DNA from: an uncultured Aquimonas sp.
GTDB taxonomy: Bacteria; Pseudomonadota; Gammaproteobacteria; Xanthomonadales; Xanthomonadaceae
Length of the DNA stretch: 64,000 bases
Assembly: GCF_937888285.1 (NCBI RefSeq)
Contig: NZ_CALART010000111.1
Span: 170,717-234,716 of the forward strand
Direction: 5' to 3'
Both the position numbers and the translations under genes were made by a program. Shown piece by piece: positions 8,787 to 18,300 of the stretch. A model generated the notes under the pieces. That model made no database searches and had not been told where the DNA came from. It saw only the letters and a list, made by a program, of their open reading frames with translations. How positions within the stretch are numbered: the stretch's first letter is position 1; the number at the start of each line of letters is the position of its first letter.

Positions 8787-10241
8787 ATGCCGAGTTTTTC
8801 CCTCGCAGTATTCGCGGCAGCCGCCGTGCTCGGCAGCGCGCAGCCCGCGCAAGAGCCCGTCCTCGTGGTCTGGGAGGCGCAGGCGGATCTGTCGTCCATG
8901 GCCGGCCTCGCCGGCGATGCGCGCGCGCTGTCGGCCTACCGGCACCTGCAGGCGGTGGCTTCAGCCCAGCGCGAGACCGCGGAACGGCTGGCGGCGGCAC
9001 ACGGTGGCCACGTGCTGCGCCACTACACCGTCCTCAACGCCAGCCTGATCCGCCTGCCCGCGGCCGCGCGTGCGGCCGTGCGGAGCGAGGCAGGCGTGGC
9101 TTTCCTGGTGCCGGAGCGCAGCTTCAAGATGCGACTGCCCGAGCCGACCGACATTGGAGACAACTCGGCGACGCAGCGCGCGGTGGAAGCCAGCCTCAGC
9201 CTGATCCGCGTGCCCGAAGTCTGGGCCCTGGGGCACGAAGGGCAGGGCATCACCGTGGCCGGCGCCGACACCGGCGTGCGCTGGAATCATGAGGCCCTGA
9301 TCGACCAGTACCGCGGCAACAGCGGCGGCAGCGTCAGCCACGCCTACCACTGGCACGACGCCGTGCACGTCGCCGGCAGCAGCTGCGGCGCGAACAGCCC
9401 CGTACCCTGCGACGACCATTCGCACGGCAGCCATACCGTCGGCACCATGGTGGGCGCCGGCGGCGTCAACCAGATCGGCATCGCCCCGCAGGCGAAATGG
9501 ATCGCCTGCCGCAACATGAATGCGGGCGATGGCTCGCCGGCGACCTATCTCGAGTGCATGGACTGGTTCCTGGCCCCGACCGACGCGGCCGGGCAGAACC
9601 CGCAGCCGCTGCTCGCCCCGCACGTGATCAACAACTCCTGGGGCTGTCCGCCCAGCGAAGGCTGCACCACGCAGCAGAGCGCACTGCTGGAAGCGGCGGT
9701 CAACAACCTGCGTGCCGCCGGCATCCTGTTTGTCGCAGCGGCCGGCAATTCCGGCTCCAGCTGCGGCTCGATCACCGATCCGCCGGCCTATTTCGCGGGC
9801 TCGCTGACCGTCGGCAACAGCCGGCTCGACGGCACCATCAACAACAGCAGCTCACGCGGCCCGATCACCATCGACGGCAGCGGACGCATGAAGCCCGACC
9901 TGAGCGCGCCGGGCACGACGATCCGTTCGGCTCTGAACAGCGGCGGCTACGGCAACATGACCGGCACCAGCATGGCGGCCCCGCATGTGGCCGGTGTCGC
10001 CGCCCTGGTGATGTCCGCCTTTCCGCAGTACCGGCGCAATCCCGAAGCGCTGGAGGTTCTGCTGACGCGCGCCGTGGTGCCGATGAGCCTCACCCAGACC
10101 TGCGGCGGGGTGGCGCCGACCACGTATCCGAACCCGGTCGCGGGTCACGGACGCATCGACGCGCTGCTGGCGATCCAGCTGGCCGCCGAGTCGGCTGGCC
10201 CGATGTTTGCCAACGGTTTCGAGCTGCAGGCGGTGCGCTGA
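8787..10241 (+). CDS. Subtilisin-like S8 serine protease, secreted
   Basis: 484 residues. It has a signal peptide (MPSFSLAVFAAAAVLGSAQP), a propeptide of about 110 residues and a peptidase S8 domain with an intact catalytic triad: Asp161 in GADTGVR, His213 in SHGSHTVGT and Ser395 in GTSMAAPHVAG. Paired cysteines in the catalytic domain suggest disulfides. The C-terminus, SAGPMFANGFELQAVR, carries an FANGFE motif also found at the end of the 30784 protein and, modified, the 33877 protein. The ATG at 8787 is preferred over a TTG 21 bases upstream because it gives a clean signal peptide and follows GGTGGT. Possible type II secretion substrate (inference). Confidence 0.93.
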   Translation: MPSFSLAVFAAAAVLGSAQPAQEPVLVVWEAQADLSSMAGLAGDARALSAYRHLQAVASAQRETAERLAAAHGGHVLRHYTVLNASLIRLPAAARAAVRSEAGVAFLVPERSFKMRLPEPTDIGDNSATQRAVEASLSLIRVPEVWALGHEGQGITVAGADTGVRWNHEALIDQYRGNSGGSVSHAYHWHDAVHVAGSSCGANSPVPCDDHSHGSHTVGTMVGAGGVNQIGIAPQAKWIACRNMNAGDGSPATYLECMDWFLAPTDAAGQNPQPLLAPHVINNSWGCPPSEGCTTQQSALLEAAVNNLRAAGILFVAAAGNSGSSCGSITDPPAYFAGSLTVGNSRLDGTINNSSSRGPITIDGSGRMKPDLSAPGTTIRSALNSGGYGNMTGTSMAAPHVAGVAALVMSAFPQYRRNPEALEVLLTRAVVPMSLTQTCGGVAPTTYPNPVAGHGRIDALLAIQLAAESAGPMFANGFELQAVR

Positions 10242-10254
10242 TCCTGCCTTGCGC

Positions 10255-11568
10255 TCATAGCCCCAGCGCGAACAGCAGCAGGCAGAGGATCAGCCCCAGG
10301 CCCGGCACGATCACGGTGAGTGCAGCCATCGGCCCGTAGGCCGCGCGATGGGTCTCGCCGCAGATGGCGCGGATGGTGGTGACCACGTAGCCGTTGTGCG
10401 GCAGCGAGTCGAGCACGCCCGAGGAGATGGCCACCGAGCGGTGCAGCTGCTCGGGGTTGACGCCCTGCCCGAGGAAGATCGGTGCGAGGATCGGCAGTGC
10501 GATCACCTGCCCACCCGAGGCCGAACCGGTGATGGCGGCGACGATGCTGACCGCCACCGCGGCGCTGACCAGCCCCCCGCCCGGCAAATGGGTCACCCAG
10601 TCGACGATCAGCAGGAAGGCCGGCGCGACCTTGGCGACGGCGCCGAAGCCGACCACCGCAGCGGTGTTGCCGATCGCGATCAGTGCGCCAGTGCTGCCCT
10701 CGGCGATCGCCTTGCCAGGGTCGCGTCGCGAGCTGAAGCACAGCGCATACACGCCGATGCAGCCGGCCAGCAGGGCGAGGATCAGGGCCGAAGTCTGCAG
10801 GCTGTCGTGGAAGACGAAGCTGACCACCAGCACCAGCGCCGGGCCCACCAGCGCCCGCCATACCGCGGGCAGGGCGATGTCCTGCGGCTGCGGATCGTTG
10901 GCGCGGGCTTCGAAGTGCTCGCCGCGCAGCTTGGCGCGCTTCAGCATCCACACCAGCCAGGCGTAGCCGGCTGCGGCCATGAAGATCGCGGTGACCAGGC
11001 TGGCCTGCCAGGCGGCCCACGGCGTGGTGCCGAGGTATTGGATGGGAATCCAGTTCTGGATCTCGGGCGAACCCGCCGAGGTCATGGTGAAAGTGACCGA
11101 CCCGAAGGCCAGCGCGGCCGGAATGAAGCGCCGCGGCAGATCGGCTTCGCGGAACAGGGCCAGCGCCGTGGGGTAGACCGAGAACGCGACCACGAACAGG
11201 CTGACCCCGCCGTAGGTGAGGATCGCGCAGGCCACCACCACCGCCAGCGCCGCACGCTGCGCGCCGATGCCGGTGACGATCCAGCGCGCCACGCTGTCGG
11301 CGGCACCGGTGTCCTCCATCAGCTTTCCGAAGATCGAGCCGAGCAGGAACATGAAGAACCAGCTGGCGATGAAGCTGGTGAAGCCGCCCATGTAGGCGGT
11401 GATCACGTTGGCCTGGCCTTCGCCTGCCAGCGGCGGCAGCAGGGCGATGTCCGAAGTGATCGCCACCAGCAGCGCGCACAGCGGCGTGGCCACGAACAGG
11501 TTCATGCCGCGGATTGTCAGCAGCATCAGGAGCAGCAGGGCAGTGACGAGCCCGATCAGGCTGAGCAT
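10255..11568 (-). CDS. GntP-type permease (gluconate:H+ symporter family)
   Basis: 437 residues, nearly all hydrophobic, with about 12 membrane segments. Motifs typical of the GntP group include GGFTSFIASWFFMFLLGSIF, TYGGVSLFVVAFSVYP and FGAVAKVAPAFLLI. GntP-type carriers import gluconate or related hydroxy acids with protons; the actual substrate cannot be read from sequence. The ATG at 11568 is favoured over a TTG two codons upstream. It converges on the S8 protease gene (13-base gap) and diverges from the TonB-dependent receptor, which suggests coordinated uptake of one compound across both membranes. Confidence 0.85.
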   Translation of the reverse strand: MLSLIGLVTALLLLMLLTIRGMNLFVATPLCALLVAITSDIALLPPLAGEGQANVITAYMGGFTSFIASWFFMFLLGSIFGKLMEDTGAADSVARWIVTGIGAQRAALAVVVACAILTYGGVSLFVVAFSVYPTALALFREADLPRRFIPAALAFGSVTFTMTSAGSPEIQNWIPIQYLGTTPWAAWQASLVTAIFMAAAGYAWLVWMLKRAKLRGEHFEARANDPQPQDIALPAVWRALVGPALVLVVSFVFHDSLQTSALILALLAGCIGVYALCFSSRRDPGKAIAEGSTGALIAIGNTAAVVGFGAVAKVAPAFLLIVDWVTHLPGGGLVSAAVAVSIVAAITGSASGGQVIALPILAPIFLGQGVNPEQLHRSVAISSGVLDSLPHNGYVVTTIRAICGETHRAAYGPMAALTVIVPGLGLILCLLLFALGL

Positions 11569-11569
11569 G

Positions 11570-11583
11570 GGCAAGCGCTTTCA
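11570..11583. promoter_or_regulatory. LacI-family-like operator, core AAGCGCTT
   Basis: GGCAAGCGCTTTCA is built on the palindrome AAGCGCTT, the central pattern of many LacI/GalR operators. It sits immediately upstream of the permease start codon, a position suited to repression of that gene. No regulator gene is in the window, so the assignment is tentative. Confidence 0.4.
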
Positions 11584-11630
11584 GTCATCGACGGCGGCGA
11601 GTATTCGCAGGCCACGCCGCGCATCGTCAC

Positions 11631-11644
11631 TGTACGAAGGTACA
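11631..11644. promoter_or_regulatory. Palindrome TGTAC-GAAG-GTACA between permease and receptor
   Basis: A 5-bp inverted repeat with a 4-base spacer in the 178-bp divergent gap. The flanks extend it loosely (ACTGTAC and GTACAAGT). Candidate operator or promoter element. Confidence 0.35.
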
Positions 11645-11746
11645 AGTGTCCGCTTCCGGGGCCGCACCTAGGCTTGCGCAGCATCGGCAGCCTGCGCCCG
11701 TCGCCCAGGCGCCGTGAAACCACGAACGTCCTGGAGGGGAATCCAC

Positions 11747-13933
11747 ATGATGCGCAAGCCGCTCAGCTTCATCATCGGTGCACTGCTGGCCGCACCGTAC
11801 GCCGTCCAAGCGCAGCAGGCGCCGGCGCAGGGCGAGGAGGCGAAGCCGAACACGCTCGACGCCATCACCGTGTCGGCGCGCAAGCGCGAGGAATCCCTAC
11901 AGGAAGTGCCGGTCGCGGTGACCGCGTTCACCGCCGACGGACTCGACAAGCTCAATGTCGAAGACATCGGCGACCTCGGTGCCTTCGTCCCCAACCTGAC
12001 CGTCTACGCCGCGCGCGGCTCGTCCAGTACGCTCACTGCCTACATTCGCGCGGTCGGCCAGAGCGACCCGCTGTGGGGTGTCGATCCGGGTGTGGGCCTG
12101 TACCTGGACGACGTCTATGTGGCGCGTCCGCAGGGCGCGCTGCTGGATGTGTTCGACGTCGAGCGCATCGAGGTGCTGCGCGGGCCGCAGGGTTCGCTGT
12201 ACGGCAAGAACACCATCGGCGGTGCGATCAAGTACGTGTCGTCGGCGCTGGAAGAGGATTTCTACGGCCGCGGCTCGATCACCTTCGGCAACTACAGCCA
12301 GCTCGACACCAAGGCCAGCGTCAACCTGCCGCTCGGCGGCGGCTGGGCAACGCGCCTCGCGGTGGCCTCGCTCTCGCGCGACGGCTACGGCGAGAACATC
12401 CGCACCGGCCAGGACGTGTCCGACAAGGAGATCCTCGCAGCGCGCGCCACCCTGGGCTACCTCGGTTCGCCGGACTTCAGCGCGAAGTTCTCGGTCGACT
12501 GGATGGACGACCAGAGCGGCGTGCGCGGCGCCAAGATGCTGGGCCCGAACACCAATGTGGTCATTCCCGTCGCCACCGTGCCGGCCCTCGACAGCCGCTA
12601 CGACGTCCGCAACGGCATGCCGAACATCAACGACACCTCGATGCTCGGTGCCTCGGCGACGCTGAGCTGGAACCTTGGCGACGCCTGGGTGCTGAAGTCG
12701 GTGACCGCCTATCGCGAATCGGACACCGAGACCAATATCGACTTCGACACGCTCCCGAACACCATCGCCGACGTCAAGGCGTTCTATTCGGATGACCAGC
12801 TCTCGCAGGAGTTCCAGCTGAACTACGACGCCGGCGGCAAGGTCCGCGGCGTGGCCGGCCTGTACTGGTTCACCGGTTCGGCCGGTGGTCAGGTGCTGAA
12901 CAATTTCTACGGCCTGTCCTTCGGCGACACCCAGGGCGTGGTCGATACCGACAGCGTGGCGGTCTACGGCGAGTTCACCTGGGACTTCGCCGAGCGCTGG
13001 GCGCTGACCCTGGGCGGCCGCTACACCGACGAGAAGAAGACTGCCGACGTGTACAACATCGGCTACACCGACGCGAGCTTCACCCGCCCCAGCGGCGTGG
13101 TGGCGGCCGACTTCGAGGACTCGGTGAGCTTCCAGAACTTCTCGCCCAAGGTCTCGCTGGACTTCAAGGTGAGCGAGGACATCCTGCTGTACGCCCTGGC
13201 CAGCCGCGGCTTCAAGTCCGGCGGCTTCAACATCCGCGCCCAGGCCACCGCGGTGCCGCGTTCGCGCCTGCCCTTCGACGACGAGACCGTCACCACCTTC
13301 GAGGTCGGCGCCAAGAACGCGTTCCTCGACGATCGCCTGTTCGTCAACCTCGCCTACTTCAACAGCGACTACAAGGACATCCAGCTGTCGGTGTTCACCG
13401 CCGTACCGAACAGCAATCCGCCGGTGTTCTTCGGCGACTTCACCAATGCCGGCAAGGGCTCGGTCGACGGCATCGAGCTGGAGTACCAGGCCCTGCTGTC
13501 GCCGAGCTTCACCCTGCAGGGCAACTTCGCCTGGCTGGACGCCGAGTACGACGAGTTCATCACCAACAACGTCAACGTTGCTGCGAACCAGAAGTTCACC
13601 AATGCGCCGGACTTCTCGGCGGCCATCACCGGCCTGCACACCCTGCAGCTCGATGGCGGCGGCAGCTTCACCACGCGCGTGAGCTACAGCTACCAGAGCG
13701 AGGTCTATCCGACCACCGACCTGTCCGAGGCGATCAAGCAGCCCGGCTATGGCCTCGTCTCGGCAGGCCTGATCTGGCAGACCGCTGGCGCCTGGCGTTT
13801 CGCGCTGGAAGGCGCCAACCTCGCCGACAAGGAGTACCGCACCACCGGCTACAACATCCCTGCGCTCGGCGTGCTCACCGGCTTCTACGGCGCGCCGCGC
13901 ACCTACAGCCTGACGGCGACCTACGACTTCTGA
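11747..13933 (+). CDS. TonB-dependent outer-membrane receptor
   Basis: 728 residues with a signal peptide (cleavage near AVQA-QQ), a TonB-box-like DAITVSARKRE, then the plug domain (PVAVTAFTADGLDKLN, VERIEVLRGPQGSLYGKNTI) and a 22-strand-type barrel ending in the aromatic terminus YSLTATYDF. GGAGGGG lies upstream of the ATG at 11747. The plug and barrel sequence is of the Xanthomonadales/Sphingomonad iron-and-carbohydrate receptor type; the ligand is unknown. Its position opposite a GntP-like permease suggests a sugar acid or other carbon source rather than a siderophore, but that is inference. Confidence 0.93.
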   Translation: MMRKPLSFIIGALLAAPYAVQAQQAPAQGEEAKPNTLDAITVSARKREESLQEVPVAVTAFTADGLDKLNVEDIGDLGAFVPNLTVYAARGSSSTLTAYIRAVGQSDPLWGVDPGVGLYLDDVYVARPQGALLDVFDVERIEVLRGPQGSLYGKNTIGGAIKYVSSALEEDFYGRGSITFGNYSQLDTKASVNLPLGGGWATRLAVASLSRDGYGENIRTGQDVSDKEILAARATLGYLGSPDFSAKFSVDWMDDQSGVRGAKMLGPNTNVVIPVATVPALDSRYDVRNGMPNINDTSMLGASATLSWNLGDAWVLKSVTAYRESDTETNIDFDTLPNTIADVKAFYSDDQLSQEFQLNYDAGGKVRGVAGLYWFTGSAGGQVLNNFYGLSFGDTQGVVDTDSVAVYGEFTWDFAERWALTLGGRYTDEKKTADVYNIGYTDASFTRPSGVVAADFEDSVSFQNFSPKVSLDFKVSEDILLYALASRGFKSGGFNIRAQATAVPRSRLPFDDETVTTFEVGAKNAFLDDRLFVNLAYFNSDYKDIQLSVFTAVPNSNPPVFFGDFTNAGKGSVDGIELEYQALLSPSFTLQGNFAWLDAEYDEFITNNVNVAANQKFTNAPDFSAAITGLHTLQLDGGGSFTTRVSYSYQSEVYPTTDLSEAIKQPGYGLVSAGLIWQTAGAWRFALEGANLADKEYRTTGYNIPALGVLTGFYGAPRTYSLTATYDF

Positions 13934-14130
13934 GTCGAGGCCATCGCGCCACCGCGTCGGGCCCTGCGGCCGGCGCGGTGGCGGTCCCAGATCCCGCCGT
14001 TGGCTTGCCCGCGCCCTGTCTTCCGTCGCTACGATGCCTGCGCAAGCCTGGCCCACTTCCAGCGGCTCCCCCGCGTCCGGCCGGCGCCTCGCATGAGGCC
14101 CGGCCGATTTTTTTTCGCAAGGTATCGACC

Positions 14131-15168
14131 ATGTCCGATGCGCGCATGCAGTGCTTGTCGTCCTTCACCGCCCTTGCTCTCGCGCTCGCACTGGCGGGCT
14201 GCGCAAGTCGCGCGGAGTCGCCGCCGCTGCCGACGCTGCAGCTGGATCGCGAGCGCGTGGCCGTGGTCGGCCTGTCTTCGGGCGCCTATATGGCGACCCA
14301 GGCGCATATTGCGCTGTCGGATCGCATCCATGGTGCCGCGCTGATCGCCGGTGGGCCCTACGGCTGTGCCGGCGGCGACCTCGGCCAGGCGCTGGGCGTG
14401 TGCATGAAAGCGGAGCCGGCGGCACCCGATGCCGCCGCGCTGGCCGCGCAGGTTCGCGCGCGCGCCGCCGACGGCAGCATCGCCGCGCTCGCGGGCCTTG
14501 AGGGTGATCGCGTGCTGGTGCTGCACGGCGCCAGTGACCTGAAGGTCGCGCCCGCGGTCGGCCAGGCGGCGGTGGATCTGTATCGCGCCCTGCAGGGCGA
14601 TGCGCCGGACCTCGACGTCGCCGCCCAGCTGGACGGCACTTACGGTCATCTGCTGCCGCTGGCGGGCGAGGGCGATCAATGCGCGGATCCTCCGGCGCCA
14701 TATGTGGGTCGCTGTGGATTCGATGCGCCGGGGCGGGTGTTTACGCAGTTGTTCGGCGCGGCACCGCGCGCGGCGGAGGCGGCCAGCGGGGCGCTGCTGC
14801 CGTTCAACCAGGCGGCGCTGGTGGGCGAGGGCTCGGATCCGATCCTCGCCGAGGTCGGCTACCTCTACGTGCCGCCGCAGTGCGAAAGCGAATCCTGCGG
14901 CCTGCTGCTGGCCTTCCACGGCTGCCTGCAGAACGCCGACAAGGTCGGCGAGGCCTTCGTCCGCGAAGGCGGCTTCAATCGCTGGGCCGATGCCTACGGC
15001 GTGGTCGTACTCTATCCGCAGACCCGCGCGAGCTTCGCGCCCTTGAATCCGAACGCATGCTGGGACTGGTGGGGCTACACCGGCGCCGACTACGACCTGC
15101 GCTCCGGCGCGCAGATCCAGTGGCTGGCGCGTGCTCTGGATGCCCTGGGCCTGGAGGCCGCGCGCTGA
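14131..15168 (+). CDS. Lipoprotein poly(3-hydroxyalkanoate) depolymerase-like esterase
   Basis: 345 residues. The N-terminus has a lipoprotein signal with lipobox LAGC. The lipase box GLSSG (Ser49) is close to the N-terminus, while the oxyanion-hole motif AFHGC lies near residue 265. This order, opposite to the classical one, matches the circularly permuted type 2 catalytic domain of PHB depolymerases. Candidate Asp and His of the triad are in HGASDLKVAP and GTYGHLLPL. WDWWGYTGADYDL near the end is also typical. It probably acts on polyester oligomers or other esters at the outer membrane; substrate unproven. Confidence 0.8.
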   Translation: MSDARMQCLSSFTALALALALAGCASRAESPPLPTLQLDRERVAVVGLSSGAYMATQAHIALSDRIHGAALIAGGPYGCAGGDLGQALGVCMKAEPAAPDAAALAAQVRARAADGSIAALAGLEGDRVLVLHGASDLKVAPAVGQAAVDLYRALQGDAPDLDVAAQLDGTYGHLLPLAGEGDQCADPPAPYVGRCGFDAPGRVFTQLFGAAPRAAEAASGALLPFNQAALVGEGSDPILAEVGYLYVPPQCESESCGLLLAFHGCLQNADKVGEAFVREGGFNRWADAYGVVVLYPQTRASFAPLNPNACWDWWGYTGADYDLRSGAQIQWLARALDALGLEAAR

Positions 15169-15266
15169 GCCTGGCGGTGCGGCTGCTCGTCCCGCTCGCG
15201 GGTGTCGCAGCGAGGGGGCGAATGCTTGGGCCAGGCGTGGGCGGTGATGCCGGGTCACAGCACTGG

Positions 15267-15286
15267 GCCCCCGCCTGCGCGGGGGC
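15267..15286. repeat. Short hairpin repeat, GCCCCCGC-CTGC-GCGGGGGC
   Basis: An 8-bp perfect stem followed by GACGA in the gap before the hybrid kinase. It belongs to the widespread CCCCGCCTnCGCGGGGnTGACG family; another copy sits inside murD2 (55331-55354). Confidence 0.65.
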
Positions 15287-15343
15287 GACGAGGCATCCGG
15301 GTTGCAGCGGCGTATCGACGGTCGCGCCGGGGGCGGTAGGCGC

Positions 15344-18300
15344 ATGAGCGTCGCCCTGCTGGTGGGCGCGGGCCTGGTCTGGCTGGGCCTGCTGTTCGGC
15401 GCGGCCCTGCTGGGCGAGCGCCGGCCCCAGCTGCTGCAGCGCCACTGGGGCCTGATCTACAGCCTCTCGCTGGCGGTCTACTGCACCAGCTGGACCTTCT
15501 ACGGCACGGTCACCCAAGCCGCCCGTTCGGGCTGGTGGCTGCCGCCCACCTTCGTCGGCACGATCCTGCTTTATGTGTTCGGCATCGGCTTGCTGATGAA
15601 GCTGGTGAAGCTCGCGCAGGCGCATCGCGCGACCTCGCTGGCTGACTTCATCGCGACCCGGCTCGGCAAGAGCTCCTCACTGGCCGCGGTCATCACCCTG
15701 ATTGCCGTGCTCGGCGTGCTGCCCTACATCGCCCTGCAGCTGAAGGCGGTGGCGATGAGCTTCGGCCTGTTGACCCGCGGCAACGCGGTGGACGCGCCGG
15801 CCTGGCAGGACAGCGCGCTCTACGTGGCCCTGGCCATGGCCCTGTTCGCGATCCTGTTCGGCGCGCGCAGCGCCAGCGCCACCGAGCACAACCGCGGCCT
15901 CGTGCTGGCGATGGCGGTGGAATCCCTGCTCAAGCTGGCGGCGATGCTGGCGCTCGGGGTCTACGTCTCGACGAACTTCGACATCAGCACGCCGCCCACG
16001 CCGGCCGCGGATGGCGCCAGCGGCTTCCCGGCGCTGATCGTGCTCGGGGTGCTGGCGATGTTCACCCTGCCGCACCAGTTCCACGTCGGCGTGGTCGAGT
16101 GCCGCGAGCAGACCCATCTGCGCAGTGCGCGCTGGCTGTTCCCGCTGTACATGCTGCTGATCGCCCTGCCGGTGCTGCCGATCGCCGCGGCCGGATCGGC
16201 GGTGCTGGCGCCGCTTGGCGTGCCTTCCGACCTGTACGTGCTGGCCCTGCCGCTGTCCGGCGGCGACAGCGGCTTTGCGCTACTGGCCTTCCTCGGCGGC
16301 CTGTCGGCGGCGACCGGCATGGTGATCCTGTCGACCCTGGCGCTCAGCCTGATGATCGGCAACCACTGGCTGGCGCCGCTGCTGCTGCGCGGCAGCTGGG
16401 GCGCGCGCGCCGGCCGCAACCTGCGCGGCAGCGTGCTGCTGCAGCGCCGGCTGATCATCCTCGCGGTCGTGCTGCTGGCCTGGATCTACAGCCGCGCCAT
16501 CGCCGGGTCCGAGGCGCTGGCGGACATCGGCGCACTGAGCTTCTCGGCCCTGGCCACGCTGGCGCCGGCGCTCGGCTTCGCGATCTGGCGCCCGCAGACG
16601 CCGCCGCGCGCGGTGCTCTGGGGCCTCTTGGCCGGCTTCGCGCTGTGGTGCTGGGTGCTGCTGCTGCCGAGCCTGGTCGAGGGTTTCGGAGCCGCCAGCG
16701 TCTGGCTGCGCGAAGGGCCCTTCGGCATCGCCCTGCTGGCGCCGGACAGCGTGCTGGGGCTGGGCGAATGGAGCCGCACCGCGCGCGCGCTGGTGCTGAG
16801 CCTGCTTGGCGGCAGCGCGGTGACCTGGCTGCTGGCGCAGCGCGGCGAGTCGCGCGCGCAGTCGTCGATGCGCCCCACTGCCGGGCTGGATCGGCGCACC
16901 CTGGGCGAAGTCGCCGGGCGCTTTTTGTCGGAGGCGCGACTCGCCGCCCTGCTGCCGCTGGGCGAGGACGACAGCCGGGTCGACCTCGCGGCCGAGGCGC
17001 GCATCGAGTCGGAGCTCGCCACCGTGCTCGGGGCAGCTTCGGCACGCCTGCTGCTGGACGCCGCGCGGCGTGCCCACGGGCGCGACCTCGACACGGTTGC
17101 CGCCATCGTCGGCGAAGCCAGCGACGCCCTGCGCTTCAACCAGCGCCTGCTCGAGGCCGCGCTGGAAAACATGGCCCAGGGCATCAGCGTGGTCGATGCC
17201 GAATTGCGCCTGGTCGCCTGGAACGGCGTCTACCAGCGCCTGTTCGGCTTCTCCGACGCCGAGCTGCAGGTCGGCGTGCCGGTGGCGGAGCTGGTGCGCC
17301 ACAACCTGCAGCGCGGTCTGGTGGGCGCAGTGGACATCGCGCGCGAGGTCGACAAGCGCATCGCCCACATGCGCGCCGGTACGCCCTATGTCACCGAGCG
17401 GCGCTTTCCCGATGGCCGCATCGTCGAGATCCGCGGCAACCCGATGCCGGGCGGCGGCTTCGTGGCGACGTTCACCGACGTCACCGATTTCCGTCGCGCG
17501 GAGGCCGCGCTGAAGCAGATCAACGAGACGCTGGAGCAGCGCGTCGCCGAGCGCACCGCCGAGTACCGCGCCGCGCGCGCCGAGGCCGAGCGCGCCAACC
17601 AGGCCAAGAGCCGCTTCCTGGCCGCGATCAGCCACGACCTCGCGCAGCCGCTGAACGCCGCGCACCTGTTCACCCATGCCCTGCAGCAGCGCAGCAGCGA
17701 ACCGGTCCTGCGCGATTCGCTGGGCCAGATCGACGCGGCGCTGAGCTCAGCCGAGACCCTGCTGTCCGGCCTGCTCGATGTCTCGCGACTCGATGCGGGC
17801 GGGCTGGTGCCGAAGATCGAGGACTTCGCGCTCGACCCGCTGCTGCAGGGGCTCGCCTCCGAGTTCAGCCTGATGGCGCAGGACAAGGGCCTGCGCCTGC
17901 GCGCGGCGCGCACGCGCCTGTGGGTGCGTACCGATCCCAACCTGCTGCGCCGCGTGCTGCAGAATTTCCTGTCCAACGCGGTGCGCTATGCGCAGAGCGG
18001 CAGTGTGCTGCTGGGCGCGCGTCGACGCGGCGGGCACATCGAGATCGGCGTCTACGACCAGGGCCCGGGCATCGCGCCCGAGCACCAGCGGCTGATCTTC
18101 GAGGAGTTCCGCCGGCTGGATCGTGGCGGCCAGGGTCTCGGACTCGGGCTGTCGATCGCCGAGAGGATCGCGCGCCTGCTCGAGCTGCCGCTGAAGCTCA
18201 GCTCGCAGCCGCAGCGCGGCACCTGCTTCGCCGTCGTGGCGCTGCGTGCGCAGCCGCGCGCGGGTACGAGTGAGAGCCCGCCGCCTGCCGCCAGACCCAG

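Noticed and set aside
10348..12795. 815-codon plus-strand frame across the permease gene
   Set aside because: It is antisense to GntP-like codons, is rich in Arg/Gln/Asp, and has no domain pattern; a GC-rich shadow.
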